Below are positions 1-9,107 of a stretch of DNA of 64,000 bases, in pieces. Both the position numbers and the translations under genes were made by a program. The DNA is taken from positions 9,669,850 to 9,733,849 of the forward strand of contig NC_083602.1 of assembly GCF_029168945.1 (NCBI RefSeq), given 5' to 3'. Numbering within the stretch: the first letter of the stretch is position 1; each line of letters begins with the position of its first letter. The notes beneath the pieces are model-generated. The model saw only the letters and a program-made list of their open reading frames with translations. It did not search any database and was not told the DNA's origin. The stretch comes from Cannabis sativa. Taxonomy: Eukaryota > Streptophyta > Magnoliopsida > Rosales > Cannabaceae.

Positions 1-1630
1 ATTGCCTTGGTTGATCAAACACATTACTGCCTTTTCATTAACACCAAAAATTATGTTATACAGGATCCTTCTCGAAGTGTGGTGATTGGGACAGCTAAAC
101 CCCAAGGATAGCTATATCTCATACATCAAGACACTCCCATAGCAGCTACTAGTTTAACTTTCAACAAAACAAATGTAGACCAATGGCATAATCGCCTTGG
201 TCATCAATCTTTGTACATTTCAAACATATTCAATAAAAAAAATTAGTTCTTCCATTGTTCACAATACTCATTGTCATGTTTACCATATTGCAAAACAAAA
301 GAAACTACCTTTTATATCCAATAACAACTTTGCATCTCATATATTTGACTTAGTTCATATGGATATTTAGGGTCCTTTTTCAATAATTAGTACTAAAGGT
401 TATAGACACTTCTTGACAATTGTTGATGATAAATCCCGATACACATGGACATACATGCTGACAACGAAATCTGAAGTACAAAAAATCATTCCAGATTTTT
501 TTACAATAATTTCCACTATTTGCCCACAATATCAAGGCTGTCCGCTCGGATAATGCCAAAGAACTAAATCTTTCATCCTTTTATATATGCATCCAAAGGA
601 GTAATACATTACCATTCATGTGTTGAGAGACCTCAACAAAACTCTGTTGTTGAGAGGAAACACCAGCACATTCTAAATGTTGCTCGTGCCTTAGAATTCC
701 AATCTCATCTCCCACTGGTTTATTGGCCTCACCTAATTGCCATAGCTACCTATTTAATGAACCGTACACCTTCTGCTTTACTAAAAAGTAGTACATCTTT
801 TGAAATCTTATATCAAAAACCCCTACTTATTATCATCTTAGATCATTCGGGTGTTTATCTTATGGTTCAATTATAAATTCTAAACGACACACAAATTTTC
901 ACCAAGCAGCAGTGCCTCTATTTTCATTGGTTATCCATCCGGCATGAAAGCCAATCTTCTACTTGATATTGAATCTCATCAAATATACACATCTAGAGAT
1001 GTTATATTTCATGAGAACATTTTTCCATACTTTTCTACCATTTCTTTAACTTAGATTGATCATTGTTTTTCTCAAACAATCTTTCCATGTCAAAAACCTA
1101 TTGCACCAGCAACAGTACCCAATACAACGAACTCACTTTAGCAACATATTACTCCTGCAACAGTCGAACATGCACCAGATTCATCTTCCCAACAGTCTGA
1201 TGCATCTGCATCAGCTACATCAGCAGCCCAATCGTCCCAAGATCAGCAAACTGCTAGCAAACTGCTGTTGATTCAACAACAACCAGACCTAGCACTATTC
1301 CCTCTCTTGACATACAAACCACAAAAAAAGGTAGACCTATTGTCAAACCACCCCATTTGAAAAATTATGTTTGTCATGTGGCTTCCACTAATCACCCTAT
1401 TGAACAATTCTTGTCCTACATTAAGCTTCATCCAACATTTCGGGCTGCTGTTCTTGCAGCCTACACACAAACCAAGCCTCAAAATTATGCTGAGGCTTCC
1501 CAATTTAAACACTGGCTTGAAGCAATGGACAATGAAACTCAACCTTTGTCAACTTGGATCATTACCAAACTACCTCCTCGATACAAACGGATTGGTTGCA
1601 AATGGGTGTATAACCACAAATACAATCATT
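1..1630 (+). pseudogene. Decayed Ty1/copia pol remnant (pre-integrase, integrase, start of RT)
   Basis: Conceptual reading in shifting frames shows the order of a copia polyprotein. Near 181-215 there is a GAG-pre-integrase stretch reading WHNRLGHQS. From about 345 to 500 there is an integrase core with the first aspartate (HMDI followed by a stop, then GPF) and the VDDKSRYTW stretch. Near 545 there is the second aspartate (VRSDNAKEL), and near 650 the catalytic glutamate region (VERKHQHIL). The end of the homology, at about 1560-1620, is the start of reverse transcriptase (GCKWVYNHK). Several stops and frameshifts separate these pieces, so no protein is made. The left end lies outside the window. 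No LTR is seen on the right, where homology stops abruptly. This copy is clearly diverged from the copia family at 17675-60559. Confidence 0.8.
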
Positions 1631-2588
1631 GTAAAAAATATTTTGTTAATTAATAGCATATTCTCTTAAAGTTAATGTAGAAATATCTAAGAAGGTATTT
1701 TTAAACTAAAAATTCTGTTATACAGACACACTTTATATAGAATAGATAGATATGGTAATTTTATTATTTCGTTGTTTAGCTTAAATATTAATTTGTTATA
1801 TTGCCGTTCATCTCAGTATAATAAAGAGTATGTTAATTTACTAATTAAACTAACTTCTTTGTACTTAAAATCTATAATTATTTTGGACCCTCGTAAGTGT
1901 TGTAAAACATATATATATGTACACTATTCATGCTGTGAAATCATTCATATTATTCATAGATGACATACAAAAAATAAAATTAGAAAAAAAAAACAATTTA
2001 ATTAGGTGTTGGCTTCTTATATAGCTAGCACATGTCCATAAGTATGGATTCTAGAGACTTATACAAATATATCTAAAATATATATAATTTATATGGGTTT
2101 GAATCTCACGTGCACAAAACTACAAAGTTAAAGGAGGCATTTTCTCAGTGATGACATAAGATAAGAAACCCTAAGAAGCTGACCAAGACCAGTCAAAGGA
2201 ACAAATTATAAATAAATAAAAATATCATGGAGACAAATATTCCTGCAAGCGGATAATATTATTTGCTCATTTGTTTTGTTCTTTTATAATACAACTTTCA
2301 TGTCTAGCTTTATTTCCATCTTATATATTATATATTCTCTGCTCCACAATTTTTCTTTTCAGAGGAATTAATACTACTGTTCTGGTTCATAAGTATAACT
2401 TTACACAACTCATAATTAATATAAGGACATTTAGTACTAATGATTATACAAAAACTTGCTAGAAACTGGTATATATATGTTATAAATTAAATAATATTTT
2501 CTTTTTTATGGATGCATATATATAAATATATTTGTGCTGATCTAGCTTAGTTAATTGTAATTATTAATTACTCTCTTATTAAGAGGTA
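1631..2588. other. AT-rich intergenic stretch, no gene seen
   Basis: Low-complexity AT-rich DNA between the copia remnant and the 3' end of the cupin gene. The short reading frames here have no recognisable protein features. The part next to 2588 presumably holds the 3' untranslated region and polyadenylation signals of the cupin gene, which is read on the minus strand. Confidence 0.5.
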
Positions 2589-3052
2589 TTAAGTAGTGGT
2601 TGAATTAGAATCAAATTTGTAGTGTTTATCAACAGCAACTAAAACATCCCAAGTGCAACTAAGTCCCTTAGGAATTATAACAAGATCTCCTGCTCCAAAC
2701 TCTACAAAATCATTATTATCTGTTGATATTGATGAGCCTTTTGGATACACCTTAACCTTTCCTTTCACCAAATAACATGTCTCTAGGGCATCAAATTTCA
2801 GTGTATACTTCCCCGGTGGACATCCCCATCTACATATATATAATTTTAATTATAAATATTACGATATAATATTTAATTCATTATAAAACATATATATTTT
2901 TATATATATATATATACTCACTTGGGCCATGAGTTGATACCCAGTTCTGATAAGCGGGAAGGAGGGATATTGCTTTCAACTATGATCTTTAGGTCATCAT
3001 TAGAAGATGGAGTAATGATATCAGATTGTGATGATGTGGAAGCTGCAGCCAT
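2589..3052 (-). CDS. Cupin_3 (DUF861, RmlC-like) small cupin protein, two exons
   Basis: This is a likely functional host gene. Exon 1 runs 3052-2922 and exon 2 runs 2829-2589. The 92-bp intron (2921-2830) starts GTGAGT and ends AG. The spliced product is 123 residues. The N-terminal part (about 1-20) is Ser/Thr-rich, followed by a stretch containing VESNIPPSRL and the WPKWGCPPGKYT segment that spans the splice. The single beta-barrel cupin core follows: CYLVKGKVKVYP, then FGAGDLVIIPKGLSCTWDV, then the tail KHYKF. The length and these motifs match the small plant cupins of the EutQ-like DUF861 family, which are about 100-140 residues long. Their biochemical role is poorly defined, and I see no classical His-rich metal site. 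No stop or frameshift interrupts the model. The start codon at 3052 is the first ATG in frame and lies downstream of a pyrimidine-rich leader and a TATA box. Confidence 0.88.
2830..2921 (-). other. Intron of the cupin gene
   Basis: On the minus strand the donor is GTGAGT at 2921-2916 and the acceptor is TGTAG ending at 2830. The interior is AT-rich, as is usual for plant introns. Splicing keeps the frame, joining a two-base codon remnant to the first base of exon 2. Confidence 0.85.
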
Positions 3053-3250
3053 GGAATTAATAAGAAGATAAAAATAAAAAGATTGAAAATGAAGGGTTGT
3101 TATGAGTAGAAGAAGAGAGAGAAAGAAGAAGAAGAAGAAGAAGAAGAAGAAGAAAGAGATTGAAAGAGACTGAGTAGTAGAGAGAGAGGGAGGATTGAGG
3201 AAATGAGAGTTATAAGGAGTAGTTGGCCTACTCTACCTATATATAATGAA
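3053..3250 (-). promoter_or_regulatory. Core promoter and pyrimidine-rich 5' leader of the cupin gene
   Basis: On the minus strand a TATA box (TATATATAGG) lies at about 3237-3246, roughly 190 bp before the start codon. Transcription would be expected to begin near 3205-3215, giving a leader of about 155-165 nt. The leader is dominated by CT and TTC repeats, a common plant 5'-UTR composition. The start site itself is inferred. Confidence 0.6.
3117..3158. repeat. GAA/TTC microsatellite in the cupin 5' leader
   Basis: About ten uninterrupted GAA units (TTC in the sense of the gene) start near 3125 and are flanked by GA-rich sequence. The tract lies wholly in the predicted leader, so length variation would alter the untranslated region and not the protein. 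Confidence 0.8.
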
Positions 3251-4596
3251 CTTAAATTTAGTTGGGGACCCCTAGAGAAGAGAGAAGGAATCTTTCCATG
3301 ACAAGCCAAAATATATTTAATTATGACGAGAAGAGCAACAACAACAAAATATATCATATATATAGAAGAATAAAAAAAGGATCTTTTTTAGCATGTGCGA
3401 AAATTTTGTATTTGAATTTTATTAGAAGTAAAAGGATTGGTGAAAAGAAATTTGAGTAAAATTTTATGGAATGCGTTCAATTTCACTTTATGCATATTAT
3501 ATTGGGGTTAGAGACTTAGAGTAAGTTATATACTACATATTTCAAAGTTGAATGCTAATAAATGATACAGTGGAGCAATCAAGTAGTATATTTAATACAA
3601 TTAAATATTAACTCATATGATCTAATTTATTATATATTATTCCTTACTCCTATGATACCATCTTGTTGTGGTATTGAACACTAAATATTGGCAAAATATA
3701 TGAGATTGAATATTAACATACGTCAAATAATGTTATACACCATTAATAATCCCTTAACAATATATTCAGAAAAATTAAGAGGTATTTATTTATTTAGGAG
3801 CATATTGTTATATGACACCTTAAAGTAGTACATGATACTATACTATCATTCTACACTATTTGGTTAGCGATTTTTTGTATTATTTATTATTTATTAAATT
3901 AAAATATGTAAAACTCGATATTAAAATATACAATAATAATATGACACTTCTTGTAATGCTTGGTAGATTAAAATATTTTTTTAGCTTGTTAAATACTATT
4001 TTAGAAATTGTGTTTTGTAAGTATTATCAATAAGACTGTCTATTCGGTTATATATAAAAAATTGAACCCTATATAAAAAAGTGCATTGAGCTCAATTTTT
4101 GTCTTTTCTTTCAGAAGAAAAAAATAACCAACATAAAACCGAATTCCAATACAAACAGATATGAAAAATACAACTAGTCTAGTAATAACACTTTCAAGTT
4201 AGGTTATTATTATTATATTTTCTCTTGACATAAAAATAGCTTAGGATATAATTTTGTAGATTTTGAAAAATTCAAATTTAAATTGTCATTTATCAAAATA
4301 CAAGGTCCGATCAGTAACTTTTATAAAATATTGAGTCTAGAATAATATTTACAACTTTAGCATTTCTCTTATTTTATTATGATGTGTTTTGGGTTAGATC
4401 ATTATTATTAAGTATTTTAGTGATGTCTAGGACCACTTTAGAAGTAATATTTTGTAATTAGTTATACTTAAATGTACCATAGTTGTATAATATGAGAGAG
4501 TGATAAGGTCCACCTATTGCATTAAACTTTAGGTTAGGGTGCAAAGCATCTGGTTTGTTGATTGAATATATATTTATATATATATATATATGCATC
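3251..4596. other. AT-rich intergenic DNA, no gene seen
   Basis: The part nearest 3250 is the upstream promoter region of the cupin gene. The remainder is AT-rich with short TA runs and no coding signal that I can support on either strand. Confidence 0.5.
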
Positions 4597-4719
4597 GGTC
4601 AAAGAGTTGACTTGGGTAGCTTTTATTAAACTAACAACTATGCATTTCATTTATAATTAACAACCTTTGTGAAAATGCGTTTGACTAGGGCTACTAATTA
4701 TAAATGAGACCCTTTGACC
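4597..4719. repeat. Palindromic, MITE-like 123-bp sequence
   Basis: The ends are GGTCAAAG (4597-4604) and CTTTGACC (4712-4719), exact reverse complements. A second inner pair, CATTTATAATTA and TAATTATAAATG, lies near 4647-4658 and 4695-4706. Both point inward, giving a foldable unit. I see no clear target duplication and no protein, so calling it a miniature inverted-repeat element is inference. Confidence 0.4.
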
Positions 4720-4759
4720 AACGCTTAAATGGTATAGTTGCTACTTTAATTCATTCTAT

Positions 4760-4860
4760 GTGAGACTGTAATTAATATGTATAAATGGAAGTTAGATAGA
4801 ATGAATTCTATATAATTAGACTATAATTAATGTATAAATGAAAGTGAATGTAATGGATTA
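4760..4860 (+). repeat. Imperfect tandem duplication of about 45-55 bp
   Basis: Two adjacent segments each contain GACT(G/A)TAATTAAT(AT)GTATAAATG(G/A)AAGT followed by a GAATG-like end. The first is at about 4764-4805 and the second at about 4819-4856. They differ by a few substitutions and a 2-bp indel. Confidence 0.4.
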
Positions 4861-5299
4861 ATTTCCTTTGGCCGGCCACACACATATATGCACTAACCTA
4901 GCTAATGCACTAGCTAAATTGGATGTCTTAGTCAGCACACAAATTATAGTTGTCTTTTGAATATCACTAATTATATATAATGATATTAAGTTTGGCTGAA
5001 TGTCATATACGGCCATTATATTGTGTTTTGGTAATTTGCGGTTAAATTTTTTGAATTTTGAAGTATGGTACGATTAACCTATCATATTAAAATTTTGGGG
5101 GTTGAACTTCTTAATTTATAAAATTATTTTATTCGGTACTCCTTCCATTCACTTTAGTCTGTTAAATGCTAAACTAAATTATCACAATGTACACAAGACT
5201 ACACATGAAATTTTTTTATTAGTTCACATAATATTAATAATTTAAATATTAAAAAAATAATTTAAAATTTAAAAAATAAAAAAAAATAATTAATTTTTT
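4861..5299. other. AT-rich intergenic DNA
   Basis: No coding signal. Sequence near 5140-5160 (TACTCCTTCCATTC) resembles the ends of Stowaway-type miniature elements, but I find no matching opposite end, so it is not annotated as an element. Confidence 0.4.
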
Positions 5300-6348
5300 C
5301 TCTTTTCATCGTAAATTTCCTTTTCATCACCAACCAAGGAGGAAGGTTGTACATAACAAGGAACACAGGCCATGAACTATGTCGGCTGCTAAGAGATCTA
5401 TGTGGATTTACTCAATCGGCTGATAGACCAAGCCGTAGAGGTCTTGGTTCAGCTGCGAAGTCTGGATTGTAATATTTTACTTTTTTCCAAGCCTGTGAAT
5501 CAGTAGGATGTCGGAGTTTACCGTCTTTCACTCGCCTTTTCTCGTGCCATAATAAGTTTTCAGAAGTTTCTGCACTTCGATAGAACCGCTTGAGTCGCGG
5601 AATTAAAGGCAAGTACCACAAGACTTCCTCTGGAATAAGTTTTCGGATCTCCTTACTCTTGTTCGGCTTGTACCGTGGCAAACCACATTCCGGACAAGTG
5701 TCCATGTGGGCATGCTCTTTACGATACAAAATGCAATCATTTGGACATGTATGAATCTTCTCATACTTCAACTCTATCGAACTTAAAGTTTTCTTCACCT
5801 CATATGTCGACTCTGGAAAGCAATTTTCCATCGGCAGGATCTCTTTAAAAGCAGATAGAAATTGACTAAAACACTTATCACTTACTCTATTCTCCGCCTT
5901 TATGTTATAAAATTTCACCATAGTTGATAGTCGGCGTTTTTCACAACCACTAAATAACGACTTATCTGCATCTCTAACCATGCTATAAAATTTTTCACGA
6001 TCATGAATAAACTCTTCTTGAGCATCATCAAGCAATTCTGTAGGATGATCATCACAATCATTACTTTCAAAATGATCATCGACCCCTCGCCTACCTAATG
6101 GATATGGGTCTCCCTTCATCGATTCCCCATGCCAATACCATTTAGTATAACTTTTATCGATTCCACGACAAAATACATGATTCTTTAACATGGTAATATT
6201 TCCTTTTGATATATTACCACAATCGATACAAAGGACAGCGAATTTTTTCAGGATCGCTACAATTCTTTAGGGCAAACTCTAAAAAATTATTAAATCCTTC
6301 TACAAATTGTGGGATTTCTCTCTTCTCTTCCATCCATGACTTATCCAT
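5300..6348 (-). pseudogene. CACTA (En/Spm) transposase, N-terminal part, broken
   Basis: The minus-strand reading begins at 6348 with MDKSWMEEKREIPQF, the usual start of the plant transposase-associated domain of CACTA transposases. The protein would carry DNA-cleaving transposase activity. A one-base insertion in the run at 6229-6232 shifts the frame inside the cysteine motif (CPCIDCG in the normal reading). The frame is then open from 6191 to 5412 and shows HVFCRGIDKSY, YTKWYWHGES, a C-x3-C then C-x2-C segment (CPNDCILY and CPECGLPRY) and the GKLRHPTDSQAWKK block leading into the Transposase_21 domain. At 5412-5414 a TGA replaces the glycine codon expected after LGLSAD. In-frame homology continues past it (WPVFLVMYNLPPW) to about 5320 and is then lost. 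The catalytic C-terminal part is absent. It may belong to the same broken element as the terminus at 14706. Confidence 0.85.
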
Positions 6349-7062
6349 TTTAAAATAAAAATAAAATTCCTAACAAACAAGATTGAAATAAAAAACTTAC
6401 AAGTTGCTAGAAAAATCCTAAGCACACTTAGTAATTAAATATTAAAACACATGTTCATTTAAGAATCCTAAAAAAAATTGGCCATAGTTTCCCCTATTTC
6501 TACAACATTTCTCAATTTAATAACTATCTAACAATGCACGCAAGTAAATCAGATAACAAGAAAAATTAATCAAAATAGCATTTAACAATATAATAATTGT
6601 CACCCATCCGACCGCAGTACATTTATATCGCAGAATCTACTTCACTATGGATGAATATCTAACATATTCAAACTCCTCTAATAGCTTTAGAATTAGTAAA
6701 ATAAGGAGTGTAAATATCAGCGAACAGAACCAACCTTGTCTTAGCTCCTGGAAAGCTTTTCAGAAACTTCACCTTTCTCTCATCATCTGTTGTAATTAAA
6801 TTAAATTAAATTAATCTACTAATAAATATATATATATAATAAGCTAATTGTAATTTTATTAATTTTATTTTATTAGTTTCTCCTGCATCACATTCAAAAT
6901 GACTTTTTCAAGGACTATTAGTTACTAACTATTACATAAACCAATGTTAGCTAAGTAAATAAATTGTTGTTAACAATGAGTGGCATAAGAAAAGTAAATG
7001 TTAATTTTTGATAGTTAGACTTGATCACTAAAATTATTTCTAAGACCTATATTACTACTTTT
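6349..7062. other. AT-rich DNA, no gene seen
   Basis: Mostly AT-rich sequence between the transposase start and the polygalacturonase fragment. If the transposase and the terminus at 14706 belong to one CACTA element, this is internal element sequence. I see no supported coding region. Confidence 0.4.
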
Positions 7063-7195
7063 TGGTATGGTAATCATGTTAAATTTTACTCTGTTTCTAT
7101 AAACTCTCCTGCTCTAAGTCCCAATACTGATGGCATTCACATTAAAGACTCTAAAAATGTTTCAGTCCTCCACTCTGTTATCAAAGCTGGTATAA
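7063..7195 (+). pseudogene. Polygalacturonase (GH28) exon fragment
   Basis: The reading contains the hallmark of plant pectin-hydrolysing polygalacturonases: a GNHVKFYSVSINSPALSPN stretch and then the conserved NTDGIH motif, followed by IKDSKNVSVLHSVI. In intact enzymes the next residues are a G-x-G-D-D catalytic block, and plant genes can carry an intron at that point. Here the frame runs into AAAGCTGGTATAA, where GGTATAA could be an intron donor, and exactly there a LINE is inserted. No catalytic DD block and no other exons are visible nearby, so this is a fragment of a secreted cell-wall enzyme gene. It may be a degraded local gene or a piece captured by a CACTA element. Confidence 0.75.
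7183..7195. repeat. 13-bp target-site duplication of the LINE (left copy)
   Basis: AAAGCTGGTATAA here is repeated exactly at 13209-13221, immediately after the LINE poly(A) tail. Both the length and the placement fit target-primed reverse transcription. Confidence 0.9.
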
Positions 7196-7796
7196 GCAGC
7201 AACAACTAGAAAAACCATACGGAAACTCTGGAACTTTCTAGTGGGGCGAAATCCCGTGTCTCCGGTTCTCCTGTACTCTCACAAATCTGGTTCCATTCCA
7301 GCGTTTTTTCATCTTGATGATGTCGTTTTGATGCTTCAAGCCGTGTCTTTTACTTCCTTTTCAAGCTTTGCATTTGACTTTTCTTCGTTCTGTTTGTTCA
7401 TTTATTACTCCTCCAGTCATCTGTTAGTTATTAATTGCTCTGGTGTTTTAAATCTATTTTAGATCTTTTTTTAGATACTTCGCAGGAAGGTTTATTTGTC
7501 TCTTGCACTCTCTCCTTGGTTTGTTCTGGTTCCATTTAATGCCTGCCGTCGTTTTGAGAAGCCCAAGGATGGAGGCGATCATTGCTCCTACTAGCTATGG
7601 CGATCCTACGGAGATACCGAAAGGACTGATATGGCATCTGCAGATCACCTTCTTCAGCAAGCCTCCTCTCTCCAGGTATTTCTCTAAAGTCCTCTATTTA
7701 AGGTTTTGGTACATGCTACGTTCCCTGCTCATTCAACTGTTGGTACCTAGTTCTTTCCCTGTCATATTTCCTTTACTTGACTTTCTGAACCTATCC
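7196..7796 (+). other. 5' untranslated region of the LINE
   Basis: Sequence between the 5' junction and the preferred ORF1 start. It is T- and C-rich and contains in-frame ATGs (for example 7503) whose translation shows no family homology. It should hold the internal promoter of the element, but I see no specific promoter motif. Confidence 0.6.
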
Positions 7797-9107
7797 ATGG
7801 ATTCTCTTGCCCTCAACATGTCTGAAATTCTTAATCTAACTGACCGAGAAGCTGTAGTTCATGATCTGGAAGAGGATACTGGGGGGGTTAGCCAACCTAG
7901 TAGAACCTTTTGCCTGGTTTTTAGAATCCTTTCCCCTAGAACCATCAAGCTTGAGTGGTTCGAAGTGGCTATGAGGAATGCGTGGATTACCCGCGGGCCT
8001 TTAACTTTCTCTGAATATGGGTCCGGTATGTTCATGGTGGAGTTTCACTATGAGGGCGACATGCGAAGAGTCCTCGAGGGCCAGCCATGGCACTTTGACC
8101 ATTGTCTGGTCACATGTGCCAACCCTGCAGGCCTGGACACTCTCCTTCCCAACCAGCTGAGGTACTCACCTTTCTGGATACAAGTCCACTCGATCCCTTT
8201 TGGCCAAAAATCTCTAAAGCTGGCCAAGCTCATTGGAGATGAGGTGGGAGACTTCTTGGAGGTTGACAAGATTACTCTTTTCAAAGTCTCTGAACTCTTT
8301 CTTCGTGTTCGTGTTCTCATTGACATCTCCAAGCCCATCACTCGTGGAATCATGGTGGACTTCAAGAGTATACATCGTGAGAAATGGCTCACTTTTAAAT
8401 ATGAGAACCTGCCAAACATTTGCTTTCACTGTGGACTATTTGACCACACTCTCACAAAATGCATCACCTACCTTCAAAAATGCGACGACCGTGCATATCC
8501 CCCTGACCTTCCCTACAAAATACCCCTCAAAGCCCCTCCGAAATCAACCTTTAAAAGAAATCCATTTGACCTCTCAAACTCTGTTCCTTTGGATGAACCT
8601 CCTGCACAGCAGGAGAATGTTGATCAATCCCTTGCAGCTGCAGTGAGCCAGTTTCTCACTACTGCTGACATTGGCACAGGCTCCTCTGATGCTGCCTCTC
8701 GTGGTAATGTTGTCACTCTGGATTCTATGGGAATCGACCCTACCCCAAACTCCACTGGTCTCTCTCATGAAGGCTCTCCTTTGAGCCATGGTAGCTTCCA
8801 CTCTTCTGTTATCTGCGATCTTCCCTACACAACCACTCAGCATGCTACGGCTGTGACTAGTGAATGTGCCAGTGAGGGCACTGCTGTGGAGGATGCTACT
8901 CCAAGAACAACTGAAAAAGCTAGGGGGAAAGCAGTGGCTGGAGCTAAAAGAACTGCTTTTCTCCCTCAAACGGTAGTGGTGGGTGATTCCCTCAGGAATA
9001 TCCTCAAGCGTGCTAGAGCTGGACCAACAATTACTGATGTTTCTACTGCTATTAATCAATCCCTGGAACAGGCGGGTGTTGCAAGGCAACCCCGCCCAGA
9101 AAAATGA
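7797..9107 (+). CDS. LINE ORF1: DUF4283 / zinc-knuckle nucleic-acid-binding protein
   Basis: The protein is the chaperone-like, RNA-binding partner of plant L1 elements and would coat the element RNA. I prefer the ATG at 7797 (MDSLALNMSEILNLTDREAV), giving 436 residues, because the family usually starts shortly before an LTDRE-like segment. The frame is open from 7503, but the extra 98 residues look like untranslated leader. Residues about 25-115 form the DUF4283 domain, including WITRGPLTFSEYGSGMFMVE and WHFDHCLV. A second conserved block follows (FWIQVHSIP, then GDFLEVD). A CCHC knuckle, CFHCGLFDHTLTKC, is at residues 209-222. The C-terminal half is Ser/Thr-rich with a basic end. It ends in the ATGA overlap with ORF2. 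No lesion is visible. Confidence 0.85.
   Translation: MDSLALNMSEILNLTDREAVVHDLEEDTGGVSQPSRTFCLVFRILSPRTIKLEWFEVAMRNAWITRGPLTFSEYGSGMFMVEFHYEGDMRRVLEGQPWHFDHCLVTCANPAGLDTLLPNQLRYSPFWIQVHSIPFGQKSLKLAKLIGDEVGDFLEVDKITLFKVSELFLRVRVLIDISKPITRGIMVDFKSIHREKWLTFKYENLPNICFHCGLFDHTLTKCITYLQKCDDRAYPPDLPYKIPLKAPPKSTFKRNPFDLSNSVPLDEPPAQQENVDQSLAAAVSQFLTTADIGTGSSDAASRGNVVTLDSMGIDPTPNSTGLSHEGSPLSHGSFHSSVICDLPYTTTQHATAVTSECASEGTAVEDATPRTTEKARGKAVAGAKRTAFLPQTVVVGDSLRNILKRARAGPTITDVSTAINQSLEQAGVARQPRPEK

Noticed and set aside
3100..3357. Minus-strand frame with a serine run upstream of the cupin gene
   Set aside because: The serine run is just the TTC microsatellite of the leader, and the frame overlaps the TATA box.
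5141..5160. Stowaway-type MITE start TACTCCTTCCATTC
   Set aside because: No matching opposite terminus or TA duplication could be found.
7503..7796. N-terminal extension of LINE ORF1
   Set aside because: The frame is open, but the 98 residues are hydrophobic and unlike the DUF4283 family start; the ATG at 7797 fits better.
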